A DNA stretch of 64,000 nucleotides from Chloroflexota bacterium (GTDB lineage Bacteria > Chloroflexota > Anaerolineae > Anaerolineales > Villigracilaceae), in assembly GCA_023459215.1 (NCBI GenBank), contig JAEWVF010000043.1, forward strand, positions 40,363 to 104,362. The letters are read 5' to 3'. A program made the position numbers and the translations under genes. The notes beneath the pieces are model-generated. The model was not told where the DNA came from and searched no databases. It saw nothing but the letters and a program-made list of their open reading frames with translations. Positions 16,676 through 25,382 of this stretch are shown here, piece after piece. Position 1 is the stretch's first letter; each line of letters begins with the position of its first letter.

Positions 16676-18703
16676 TTACAGGGCTTTCAACTGTTTGTGT
16701 ATTTCCTGCACGCGCTCGTTAATTTCCATGCTCTCATATATCGCCTGCGCCTTGAGCAGATTACTCTTGGCTTTCTTCTTCTCGTTGGCGGCAAGTTCTG
16801 CCATGGCCAGCCAATAGTGTGAATCCGCAATGCTATCCTGTCTTTTCAAACGCCTGGCAATTTCCAGCGAATGATTGAAATATTCGATGGCAGGCAGGTA
16901 TTCTGTTTTTGCCAGGCAAATTTGGCCCTTCAACAACTCCAGGGTCGCCACCCGCTCATCATCTTTGAATTGCCCGATCAGCGCTTCTGCCTTTCCAGTC
17001 CACTCTTCAGCCGGATCGATATGGTTCTGTGCCACTTCCAGTTCAGCAAGGTTGAGCGAAAGCATCAACTGGTTCCATTCATTGGCGGGTAGTTCCTGAT
17101 AACGATCATAAGCCTTTGTGAGATAAATCTTTGCTTCATCCCATTGACCCATTTCATGCAAAACCCGGCCTCGTTGACGCCAAGCATCGATCAGGAATTT
17201 TTCTTTTTCGAGCGTAGCCCGATGTTTTTCTAATAACTCAACCGCTTCGGTTATTGTTCTCAAGGCCAAATCCAACTGTTTGCGGTGGCGATAGATCGAT
17301 GTGATTGGCCAGGCCAGCACATGTCCCTTTACAGCTTCGTTGGAGGCAGCTTCAGCTGCAGCCACGATGCGTTGGGTAACTGCCAGGAGCAGATCCCACG
17401 AGCTTTGCAGAAACAAATAACGGGCGGAGAGTCCTAAAATCTTGTATGCAGCAAGATACTGACCGTCATCCAGACAAAGATTCATGCTCTGGTAAATATT
17501 GGCGACATCCGGCTCAAGGGTAGAATAATCGGTTCCTTCCGTGCGCCAGTCCTGATACTTATCCAAAACAGCCATGAAATGCTGCGCCATGCGCTCGGTG
17601 ATAGGCGGCTTAACAGCTGCAAACTCAGGGAGATTTAGCAAATAGGCGCGGGTCAAGGGATGAATGGCATAACGCCGGTTACGCAAATCCTGTTCGGATG
17701 CCTCGACAAGCTCCATGCGCACCAAGGTACCCAAGAGGCTGCTCGTAGCCTCCTCAAACCCCGAAACAGCTTGCAGGGCCGCCAAATTGGCCGGCGCAGG
17801 AAAGAACGGAAAAACCGCCAACAGTAAGCGCATATCTGGCGCTAACAGCTTCCAGGAACGTTCGAACATACGCTGAAAAAGATTGGCGTGTCCAGTTTGC
17901 AACGCCCGGGTAACATCATCCAGCCCCTGGCCTTCCTGTTTGATTTGACCCAAGGCCCACTTAATAGCCAGCGGGTAACCGCTGGTAACTTTTAACAACT
18001 CATCTAGATCGTCATCTGAGGCCTCAAACAGGAACGTCAACCCGGCGCGGCTGGCTTCACCGCGGATCAGTCGCAAGCCCTCAGCTCGGGTAAGCTCACC
18101 CACCCGGATCGATGCAATCTCAGCGAAATTCTCGCGCTCACGGCTGGTAAGTAATACCCTGCATCCGGGTGGGAGATCTCGCAAAAAATGCTCGATCTGT
18201 TGTTTTTCGGCAATGGTCTCAAAGTTGTCTACCACCAGCAGGCAAGGCTTCTTCTGCATCGCCAGTAAAACCTGGTGCCGTTTTTGCTCCAGCGCCAATT
18301 GCGACAGGGTTGTCTCCTGTAACGTCAACGCAATGATGTCAAGCAAATTGCCCAGAGTCAGGGTATGGTTTTCATCGCTGGCCCAGATAAAAGCGCCGAA
18401 ACGAGCGCGAAACGGATTCCAGATACGCCGGCGCGAGGCCCGCCAGCATTCATCCGCAATTTGGAGCGCCAACCGGCTTTTGCCAACCCCACCCGGCCCT
18501 TCCAGGCTGACAAGAGGATACTTGCCAAGCAAGGTATGATGGATTTCCTGTTTGATCTCGCTGCGCCCGACAAATCCCACGGACAGACGAGGCAGGTTAC
18601 TGTAAATGGCCCACTTCTTTTGCAGGTTTTCTGCCAAAGATTTATTGCCGGTAAGCTTGACCAGCAGCTCAAGGATTGCGGTGATCAGCGAGATGATATC
18701 CAT
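16676..18703 (-). CDS. STAND (NB-ARC-like) P-loop ATPase with C-terminal TPR repeats
   Basis: About 675 residues from MDIISLITAI, chosen because AAGGA precedes this ATG. The short N-terminal helix could associate with membrane or a partner. The ATPase core shows Walker A GPGGVGKS, Walker B CLLVVDNFE, sensor-like RVLLTSRER and GYPLAIKWALGQ, all typical of NB-ARC/AP-ATPases. A winged-helix segment follows, then TPR-like helices to the end (WDEAKIYLTKAYDRYQELP, YLPAIEYFNHSLEIARRLKR). STAND proteins oligomerise on sensing a ligand. With the adjacent membrane protein this resembles a sensor-effector module; a regulatory role without defence is also possible. Confidence 0.8.
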   Translation of the reverse strand: MDIISLITAILELLVKLTGNKSLAENLQKKWAIYSNLPRLSVGFVGRSEIKQEIHHTLLGKYPLVSLEGPGGVGKSRLALQIADECWRASRRRIWNPFRARFGAFIWASDENHTLTLGNLLDIIALTLQETTLSQLALEQKRHQVLLAMQKKPCLLVVDNFETIAEKQQIEHFLRDLPPGCRVLLTSRERENFAEIASIRVGELTRAEGLRLIRGEASRAGLTFLFEASDDDLDELLKVTSGYPLAIKWALGQIKQEGQGLDDVTRALQTGHANLFQRMFERSWKLLAPDMRLLLAVFPFFPAPANLAALQAVSGFEEATSSLLGTLVRMELVEASEQDLRNRRYAIHPLTRAYLLNLPEFAAVKPPITERMAQHFMAVLDKYQDWRTEGTDYSTLEPDVANIYQSMNLCLDDGQYLAAYKILGLSARYLFLQSSWDLLLAVTQRIVAAAEAASNEAVKGHVLAWPITSIYRHRKQLDLALRTITEAVELLEKHRATLEKEKFLIDAWRQRGRVLHEMGQWDEAKIYLTKAYDRYQELPANEWNQLMLSLNLAELEVAQNHIDPAEEWTGKAEALIGQFKDDERVATLELLKGQICLAKTEYLPAIEYFNHSLEIARRLKRQDSIADSHYWLAMAELAANEKKKAKSNLLKAQAIYESMEINERVQEIHKQLKAL

Positions 18704-18827
18704 AGGCCAGTCCTTATCGACTTTTCGAGCGGTGAACGGCTCGCTAAGAGATGATCTTTCCTTTAGAAGAGCGCACGATGCCAATCGTAATTTTATTGAA
18801 GGTGTTCAAGATAAGCTGGCTTTTTGG

Positions 18828-19637
18828 TCAATCGTCAATTCGCTGAGTCGCCAATCGTTCAGATTGGTAGTATAGATAAAGCAATCCTAGCGCGCCTGCC
18901 GATAGCAGATGGTATATCGCGTGAGGTTGTAACCAGCTTTCGGGTCGGCAAATCCAATCTTGCATATCCCAGGCCCGCAGTCGATCCGAAAAGATAAAGA
19001 GCGCCAGGCCCGCCAGCAGTAGTTTGATTTGAATTGAGGGGCGGCGCATGATGAGTAAACTGAATTCCAGGAGTAGCGCAGCTATCAGGACCACCATGAA
19101 AATTGTGCGTCGCGCGTCTGGTGCTGCAAACCACAACGCACCCAGCATTGCGCAGAGAACGGCATACAATACCCCAAACAGTTTGCCACTGAAGGGACGT
19201 AAACGGATTAACGCGAATAAAAGCATAAAAGCTGTGATGAGATACATGCCCAGGCTATCCAGCCATTGGCCAATCAGTGTCCACGAGGCGTGAAAGAACC
19301 CCGATCCCAATCCCAGGGCGATGAACGCAACACCCATCAACCTGGCATAGCCTGCCTGGCGGCGCATCAATCCAGCAGACGGCTCGGTGTTTGACCGGGC
19401 TGTGCTCAAGATCAACATTCCGACCAGAATGTAAGCCAGATTGGTGATTGTATTGAGCGGTGTAACAATCAACGCCTGTCGCGCCGGTTCGCATGAACAA
19501 CCACTCGATCCACATAACGCACCTGACCAACCTGTCCAGATGTAAGGTGCATTGCTGAGCAACATCACTGCCAGCGCAAGGCCAACGAACAGCAGAACTA
19601 GAACCCAGGGAAATTTTAACTTGGTATTGTTGATCAT
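18828..19637 (-). CDS. Ceramidase-like CREST superfamily membrane protein
   Basis: About 269 residues, seven predicted membrane helices. The order of motifs fits the alkaline ceramidase/CREST hydrolase family: CEPARQALIVTPLNTITNLA, GSGFFHASWTLIGQWLDSLG (His and Asp metal ligands) and HAIYHLL near the C-terminus (two His ligands). The family are membrane zinc hydrolases; the bacterial substrate is usually unknown. GGGAG precedes the start; a TTG one codon earlier is an alternative. It lies between the Roco and STAND genes on the same strand, 17 bases from the Roco stop, so it may share their transcript. Confidence 0.75.
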   Translation of the reverse strand: MINNTKLKFPWVLVLLFVGLALAVMLLSNAPYIWTGWSGALCGSSGCSCEPARQALIVTPLNTITNLAYILVGMLILSTARSNTEPSAGLMRRQAGYARLMGVAFIALGLGSGFFHASWTLIGQWLDSLGMYLITAFMLLFALIRLRPFSGKLFGVLYAVLCAMLGALWFAAPDARRTIFMVVLIAALLLEFSLLIMRRPSIQIKLLLAGLALFIFSDRLRAWDMQDWICRPESWLQPHAIYHLLSAGALGLLYLYYQSERLATQRIDD

Positions 19638-19657
19638 CAAGAGCGCTCCCGATCAGA

Positions 19658-21928
19658 TTAATTGGGTGTCCGACCCAGTAACAAGGATAACACCTTCCCG
19701 GCCAGCTTGATAACCGGCTCGCCGAGTTTGTCCAGGTTTTCGGCAGCTTTAATCAGGCCTTCAATGCTGACAGAATACCATTTTTGGCGCGGAGCCAGGC
19801 GGGTGACTTCTTGGACCAGTTCGCCCAGGTCATCTTCGATTTCAGCGGCTTTTTCTTGGGGGAGTTCTTTGTTCATGGCGGCAACGGCTTCAATGAGCAG
19901 TTGCATGGCTTGCTTGAGTTCGGGATCAATCTCGGCAGACGTGATTTTGTTGTAGCTATCCTGGATAACCTGGTTGTCATCACCAGCAATCAGGTGGCCG
20001 CCGACTTTGCCACTGACCACAACGCCACGGTCGCCGGTGGAGATGCTTTTATCGCGGCCAGAGAAATCGCCGCCGCCAGTGTGAACATCACCATAAATGA
20101 TAACGCCGCCTTCGGGGGCGCTTCTACGCTGGGACTCGCTCTCGATGCCGCTCAAAATCTGGCGCACATTGACCTTAACCAGCCGGTTTCCATCTTTTGC
20201 TGAATAGATTTCTTGGCCATCACGTTCCAACATCAGCAGATATTCGTATTCAACTGGCTCGGCATTCGGCGCATTCGGGATGGGCACCATCTTTTGCGGA
20301 TTCAACCCCTTGATGGACGCATGAATCTCATCCAACTGATACCGGATCGCGGACAGGGCGTCCCGCCGGGTGTGTTCGAGACCATCAATGGCGATGGTGA
20401 TTTTCTTGTCTTCGATGTCGGCCTTGATCAGGGCTTTGTTCGCGCCGATTTTGAGCAGGACACCAGTGCGCCAGACCAGGCCATCGTCAATTTTTTGGTT
20501 CATGCGGACGATGAAACGGGTGATGACGCTGGATGGCAGGACGGGGTAGGCGTATTCAAAGGCCGGGATGCCGTTGAAGGTCAGTTGCGGCTCGTCTTTG
20601 GGGAGCAGGTCAGGGACGAGGAAGGATTTGTCAGTCTCCAGGTCATAGCACAGTTCGAACTTTTTCATCATATCGACGATGAACAGCCGTTTGCCGCGCG
20701 GATATTCGGGCAGGTTGAGTATCTCGTCGAGCATGGCAACGGTCAGCACGCCTTTGTTTTGGAACAGGGTGTGCGAGTTGAGTATTTTGTAAACCCCATT
20801 CGTGACCCACTGCGGATTGAGAATGCCGAGGGCTTCCAGGCGCGGGTCATCCTGGAAGTGCAGCACCACTCCCAGGTCGTGGAGAAAACCAATCAGCGTG
20901 CGCTGGCTGGTCTCGTCGCTGACTTCGTTCTCGGCGCACAGTTCGAGATATTTGTCGTGGGTGATGAAATTGGTTTCGCGCCCCAGCCCTTCCAGTTTGG
21001 TTTTGACCGTAAACCAGGTTTCGGGTAGCAGGTCACGGACGTGGGGCAAGTTGTTAACCTGCTCCGTAATTGCCTGTTTGAGTTCTTCAATGCCTGCGCC
21101 GGTGGCGGCGGAAGTTTCGAGAATACCGACGATGTTGGGGTATTTCTTTTGCAGGCCGGTGCGGTCAATGTCGAGCGGATGCTGGTCAATTTTATTACCA
21201 ACGATCAGGATAGGCGACTCACCACCGAAAGATTGGATAATCTTAAGCCAGTAATCCAAACGGTTTTCTTCGGTAGTTAACCGATTATCTAAAACCAATA
21301 AGTAAAGGCTGCGCTTAGTAAGAAAGAACTGGTGGGTGGCATACATAATTTCCTGACCGCCAAAATCCCATACGTTTATGTTGAAGATATCACTATCAAC
21401 AGGGATTTCCCATTTTGTTATTTCAATTCCATCTGTTTTCGACTGATTCGGTTGAAATTGGTTATATAGTATTCTATTCACAAGCGATGTCTTCCCAACG
21501 GAACCTTGTCCTACTATAGTTAACTTCGCTTGATAGGAAACGACACCACGAGCCGTTGTCTGATGCTGATAAACTAATATCGCTTCTAACCCTTGTTTAA
21601 GTATTTCGGGCGGCAATTTACTTAATGCTCGAAGTTCGTCTGGATCTCGCTCTAGAATGTATTCTGGCGAGATATTGTCAATGAAACTATCCAGATCAAA
21701 ATGTTGCATTAATACGACATAGGGGGACCATTTGTCCAGTGAACTATCCTGTGAAATGAGAATTAACTCTTCCCACACTTCACTATCATATGGATATGGT
21801 GCATGTCGCCCACTCCATTGCTTGGGGTATTCAGGATGATCCCAATATATTTCAATCTTCCCATCCGACTCCCACTGAGGTTGAGTAGTTGTTGCGAGAT
21901 CATCTTCATAAATTGTGTATTGTGTCAT
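19658..21928 (-). CDS. Roco-type (Roc-COR) GTPase with a C-terminal Gly/Asp-rich effector-associated region
   Basis: 756 residues. The N-terminal region (1-125) is unrecognised and lacks leucine-rich repeats. The Roc GTPase shows G1 VGQGSVGKTS (139-148), G3 DFGGQE (188-193), G4 NKID (245-248) and G5 ETSAATG. A COR-like region follows to about 600, with ILNPQWVTNGVYKIL and PDLLPKDEP. Then comes a segment rich in GDVHTGGGDFSGRDK, like elements seen in predicted bacterial conflict proteins, and a helical C-terminus. AAGGTG precedes the ATG. It is downstream of hsdR, separated by an hsdR remnant. A sensing or defence-linked switch is likely; its partner is unknown. Confidence 0.82.
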   Translation of the reverse strand: MTQYTIYEDDLATTTQPQWESDGKIEIYWDHPEYPKQWSGRHAPYPYDSEVWEELILISQDSSLDKWSPYVVLMQHFDLDSFIDNISPEYILERDPDELRALSKLPPEILKQGLEAILVYQHQTTARGVVSYQAKLTIVGQGSVGKTSLVNRILYNQFQPNQSKTDGIEITKWEIPVDSDIFNINVWDFGGQEIMYATHQFFLTKRSLYLLVLDNRLTTEENRLDYWLKIIQSFGGESPILIVGNKIDQHPLDIDRTGLQKKYPNIVGILETSAATGAGIEELKQAITEQVNNLPHVRDLLPETWFTVKTKLEGLGRETNFITHDKYLELCAENEVSDETSQRTLIGFLHDLGVVLHFQDDPRLEALGILNPQWVTNGVYKILNSHTLFQNKGVLTVAMLDEILNLPEYPRGKRLFIVDMMKKFELCYDLETDKSFLVPDLLPKDEPQLTFNGIPAFEYAYPVLPSSVITRFIVRMNQKIDDGLVWRTGVLLKIGANKALIKADIEDKKITIAIDGLEHTRRDALSAIRYQLDEIHASIKGLNPQKMVPIPNAPNAEPVEYEYLLMLERDGQEIYSAKDGNRLVKVNVRQILSGIESESQRRSAPEGGVIIYGDVHTGGGDFSGRDKSISTGDRGVVVSGKVGGHLIAGDDNQVIQDSYNKITSAEIDPELKQAMQLLIEAVAAMNKELPQEKAAEIEDDLGELVQEVTRLAPRQKWYSVSIEGLIKAAENLDKLGEPVIKLAGKVLSLLLGRTPN

Positions 21929-21955
21929 ACAACATCACCTTAAACAAAACTGTTG

Positions 21956-22068
21956 TCAAACTAAACCCAAATAATACTCCCTCACATACCCATACGCCTT
22001 GTTTCGACAGGCTCCCCCTTCGGGGACTTCGCAACACAAGTCTCGAACAACTCTTTCAAGGTCGGCAT
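21956..22068 (-). pseudogene. Remnant of the 3' end of a second hsdR, split by a repeat
   Basis: Just after the hsdR stop the minus strand reads TLKELFET, then a 41-base repeat, then AYGYVREYYLGLV and a stop. Removing the repeat gives ELFET-AYGYVREYY, parallel to the real hsdR end ELFEK-AYSYVKEYY. The repeat length is not a multiple of three, so the remnant is frameshifted. Confidence 0.7.
21998..22038. repeat. 41-bp hairpin repeat inside the hsdR remnant
   Basis: Contains TTTCGACAGGCTC and a CCCC-TTCG-GGGG hairpin. Both borders are set by the homology of the flanking hsdR tail. Confidence 0.55.
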
Positions 22069-22072
22069 GGGA

Positions 22073-25000
22073 TTAGTAGTATTCTTTGACGTAGCTGTAG
22101 GCTTTTTCAAACAGTTCAGTGTCGCTATGCAATTTGTACTTCGCCAGCGTCCTCCGCAGGGCTTTGCGCACTTCGCGCTTCCCGCCTTCGGTGGCTTGCC
22201 AGCCTTCGAAGCGGATTTTGCGCACGATGTCGTCAATGTCATCTACGATGCGTTCGACGACGATGGGGGTATCGGCGGAGCGGGTTTGTTGGAAGAGTTC
22301 GGTCAGGGCGGTTTTGGCGCGGTCTTCGTCTTCAGCCGGGGGGACTTCTTTTTCGGTGTTGACCAGGTCGCGGGCCAGGTCGAGCAGGGCTTTCAGGAAG
22401 GCGATGGAGTGCAGTTGCCCGGCTTCGTGTTGTTCTTTGAGTTTTTCCAAACGTTCGGAGAGTTTGCGGTAGCGCGGATTATCCATGTGGCCGCGCAGGC
22501 GCGTGGCGAGTTTGAGTTCCAGTTCGCGGGCTTTTTGCGTGGGATTCTGCGTGTTCAGGATGGCTTCGATTAACTGCGGGTCGAGCACGATTTCGTCCAG
22601 GTCGTCGCGGACGGTTTCGACGTGGACGTTCTGGTGGATGAGTTCTATCGTCTTCGCGCCGAGCGAGTGCCAGAGCAGGGCGCCGGTGCCGCTGGTGGGC
22701 TGGATGGAGATGTAAACCTGCGAGAGCCAGCGATAGTCGCTTTCGTAGGGAGCCAGCAGCGGGTCGGGGGAGATGGCTTCCCACAGGCTGGACAAGTAAC
22801 TGTAATCGGCGGCGAACAGGTCGCGGATTTCGTTGTTGGGCAGGCATTCCTGGGCTGCCAATAAACCTTCGAAGCCGGTCAGCGACATATCCAGGCCGGG
22901 GAAGTAGGCCAGGCATTTTTGCATGGCTTCGGGGAGTTTCGTTTTCAGGTTGGCGATATCCGAAACGACGCGGCGGAAGCCTTCTTCGTCGAATTCGAGC
23001 GATTTTGCCACGTCGTCGAACACGCCCAGGTAATCCACAATCAGGCCGTGGGTCTTTTTGTCGCCGTAGGTGCGGTTGGTGCGCGTGATGGCCTGCAGCA
23101 GGGTGTGGTCGCGCATGGGTTTGTCGAGGTACATGGCTTGCAGGATGGGCGCGTCGAAGCCGGTCAGCAGTTTGGCGGTGACGATGAGTATTTGCAGCGG
23201 GTCGTTGGGGTCGCGGTAGCGGTCGAGCAGTTTTTCTTCGGCGTCGCGGTCACGTTTCAGCGGGCGGTAGCGCTCGTCGTCGCGCTCGCGTAGCGTGCCT
23301 GAGACCGAGATGACGATGTCGCTGGCCTCGGGCGGCAGGTGTTTGTCCAACTCGGCTTTGTAGAGCAGGCAGGCGTCCTGGTCGAAGGTGACGAGCATGG
23401 CTTTGAAGCCGTTGGGGCGCACTTTTTCGAGGTAGTGGCGGGCCACATCGGCGCAAATGGCCTGGATGCGTTCGGGGACTTTGACCAGCACTTTCATTTT
23501 GGCGGCAGCTTTGCCGAGTTGGTCGCGGTCGAGGTCGGTGAGTTCGCCGGTCAGTTCGCTGTAGGCTTCGTCGATGGCTTGCTTGTCGATGTGCAGTTCC
23601 ACCAGGCGCGGTTCAAAGTGCAGGGGCAGGGTGGCGCCGTCGCGGATGGATTCTTCGAAGCCGTAGCGGCTCATGTAGCCGTGTTCATCTTCTTCGGCGC
23701 CGAATGCGGCAAAGGTGTTGTGCTCACGCCGGTTGATGGGAGTCCCCGTCAGACCAAAGAAAAAGGCTCCGGGTAGGGCGGAACGCATTTTCAGACCCAG
23801 GTTGCCTTCCTGGGTGCGGTGGGCTTCATCCACCAGCACGATGATATTTTCATCCGCACTCAACAGGCCCTCGGCCTCGCCAAATTTAAAAATGGTGGTG
23901 ATGATGATTTTGCGCGTGCCCTGTTTGAGCAGGGTTTCGAGTTCGGCGCGGCTTTCGGCTTTGACCAGGTTGGGGATGTCGGAGGCGTGGAAGGTGGCGC
24001 TGATTTGGGCGTCGAGGTCAATGCGGTCAACGACGATGAGCACGGTGGGGTTGCGCAGGGCGGGTTGCAGGCGCAGTTTTTGGGCGGCAAAGACCATCAG
24101 CAGGCTTTTGCCGGAGCCCTGGAAGTGCCAGATGAGCCCCTTTTTGGTGGTCCCGCCGAGCACGCGCTGGACGATTTTGTTGGCGCCTTCGTACTGCTGG
24201 TAGCGGCAGATGATTTTCAGGCGGCGTTTTTTCTTGTCGGTGGCGAACAGGGTGAAGTTGGCGAGGATGTCGAGCAGGACGTGCGGGCGGAGCAGGCTGG
24301 GGATACTCTGGGCGAGGAGTTTAAGACATTTCGAACCGCTAAGGCCGCTAAGAGCGCTAAGGTTTTCTTTTTGGATGTCTTCATCTTGGGTTTTCTTGGC
24401 GTCCTTAGCGTTCTTCGCGGTTAAATCGCCTTTTCCCGCACCCCCGGTAGGATTTTCTCCACCCGCAGCCGGTGTCGCCGTTAAATAGGCATTTCCTGTC
24501 CCTGAGTTTTCCATCGAACCGCCAAGCCCGCCAAGAGCGCCAAGATTTTGATTTTCCTTCGCGTTCGCTCGCCCCGCGTTCCCCAGCGGGGTTGCGTTCT
24601 TTGCGGTTAATTGGTTTTGCTTCGCGGTTAATTTGATTTCATCCGGTATCCACGGACTCCAGTGTTCCAGCGGCGTGTGGATGGCCCCGTAGCGCAGGTC
24701 TTTGCCTTCGGTGGCGACGTTGAGCACGTTGCAGGCAAACAGTTCGGGGACGAATTTTTCGTAGTCGTCGTGGATTTGTTTGGCCCCATCCACCCAACTG
24801 ACGGCGTTGCGGACGGGGGTTTTGGCTTCGAGCACCGCCAGCGGCAGGCCGTTGACGTACAGCACCAGGTCGGGGCGGCGTTCGGCGGCTCCGGCGCGGA
24901 ACGTGACCTGGGTCGAGGCGATGTACTGGTTGTTATCGAGATTTTCAAAGTCAATCAGGCGGATGGTGACGTGCTGGTTATTTTCGCCAAAGGGCATGGA

Positions 25001-25378
25001 GCGGTCGCCGCGCAGCCAGGCGGTGAATTCTTCGTTGGCGCGGATGAGACCATCGCTGCGCACTTCCTGAACAATGGCGCGCAGTTTGTAGAGCACTTCG
25101 TCGGCGCGTTCGGGGCGGGCGGCGATTTCGGGGTTGAGCCGGATGAGCGCCTGCACCAGCCAGGGTTCGAGCAAGGCCTGGTTGACCTGGCGCGGCAGGT
25201 CGAGCGCCGGGACGTAATGCCAGCCCGCGCCTTTGGAGTTGCGCCCGAGGGGGATGTAGGCGGCGCGGGGTTCACCTATCCCTGACCCACCCCCCTGCCC
25301 CCTCCCTAAAAGGGATGGGGTGAAGCCTGTCAGAAGGTTGACGACGTAATTCTCGACGGTGTTTTGTTCGTTGAACAT
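22073..25378 (-). CDS. hsdR: Type I restriction enzyme R subunit with repeat-derived in-frame insertions
   Basis: 1101 residues. The N-terminal PD-(D/E)xK nuclease shows RPD (168-170), LEAK (Glu184, Lys186). Walker A is QGSGKS (420-425), DEAH is in VLVDEAHRTQEG, and helicase motifs FGLTGTPINRRE, VTAKLLTGFDAP and QAITRTNRTY follow. It translocates and cuts DNA with HsdM and HsdS. Two oddities: residues 18-36 (GFTPSLLGRGQGGGSGIG) and about 250-349 (LTAKNA..., NLGALGGLGGS, NLSALSGLSGS) are low-complexity insertions encoded by repeat DNA, between otherwise normal HsdR blocks. Its ATG lies 4 bases after the DUF559 stop. The first 11 residues are duplicated upstream behind hsdS. Confidence 0.92.
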   Translation of the reverse strand: MFNEQNTVENYVVNLLTGFTPSLLGRGQGGGSGIGEPRAAYIPLGRNSKGAGWHYVPALDLPRQVNQALLEPWLVQALIRLNPEIAARPERADEVLYKLRAIVQEVRSDGLIRANEEFTAWLRGDRSMPFGENNQHVTIRLIDFENLDNNQYIASTQVTFRAGAAERRPDLVLYVNGLPLAVLEAKTPVRNAVSWVDGAKQIHDDYEKFVPELFACNVLNVATEGKDLRYGAIHTPLEHWSPWIPDEIKLTAKQNQLTAKNATPLGNAGRANAKENQNLGALGGLGGSMENSGTGNAYLTATPAAGGENPTGGAGKGDLTAKNAKDAKKTQDEDIQKENLSALSGLSGSKCLKLLAQSIPSLLRPHVLLDILANFTLFATDKKKRRLKIICRYQQYEGANKIVQRVLGGTTKKGLIWHFQGSGKSLLMVFAAQKLRLQPALRNPTVLIVVDRIDLDAQISATFHASDIPNLVKAESRAELETLLKQGTRKIIITTIFKFGEAEGLLSADENIIVLVDEAHRTQEGNLGLKMRSALPGAFFFGLTGTPINRREHNTFAAFGAEEDEHGYMSRYGFEESIRDGATLPLHFEPRLVELHIDKQAIDEAYSELTGELTDLDRDQLGKAAAKMKVLVKVPERIQAICADVARHYLEKVRPNGFKAMLVTFDQDACLLYKAELDKHLPPEASDIVISVSGTLRERDDERYRPLKRDRDAEEKLLDRYRDPNDPLQILIVTAKLLTGFDAPILQAMYLDKPMRDHTLLQAITRTNRTYGDKKTHGLIVDYLGVFDDVAKSLEFDEEGFRRVVSDIANLKTKLPEAMQKCLAYFPGLDMSLTGFEGLLAAQECLPNNEIRDLFAADYSYLSSLWEAISPDPLLAPYESDYRWLSQVYISIQPTSGTGALLWHSLGAKTIELIHQNVHVETVRDDLDEIVLDPQLIEAILNTQNPTQKARELELKLATRLRGHMDNPRYRKLSERLEKLKEQHEAGQLHSIAFLKALLDLARDLVNTEKEVPPAEDEDRAKTALTELFQQTRSADTPIVVERIVDDIDDIVRKIRFEGWQATEGGKREVRKALRRTLAKYKLHSDTELFEKAYSYVKEYY
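24332..24631. repeat. Composite repeat inserted in frame in hsdR
   Basis: Two diverged copies, about 24,332-24,424 and 24,512-24,610, each run from AACCGCyAAG to a terminal TTCyTTyGCGGTT. The ends are imperfect inverted repeats. Each carries the triple unit CyAAGnCCGCyAAGAGCGCy. Extra TTAACCGC half-units occur nearby. The total is 300 bases (100 codons) with no stop on the coding strand. Confidence 0.7.
25275..25322. repeat. Repeat insertion near the hsdR start
   Basis: Begins CCTATCCC, is C-rich, and ends in the hairpin CCCTAAAAGGG. It resembles the flank of the DUF559 cassette. It encodes residues about 18-36 of HsdR. Confidence 0.55.
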
Positions 25379-25382
25379 AATT

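Noticed and set aside
21982..22242. 86-codon minus-strand frame ending near 21,982
   Set aside because: Mostly an out-of-frame reading of the hsdR 3' end; only its last part coincides with the hsdR remnant described separately.
24332..24631. CRISPR-like array
   Set aside because: Only two diverged copies with inverted ends and no regular spacers; better described as palindromic repeat insertions.
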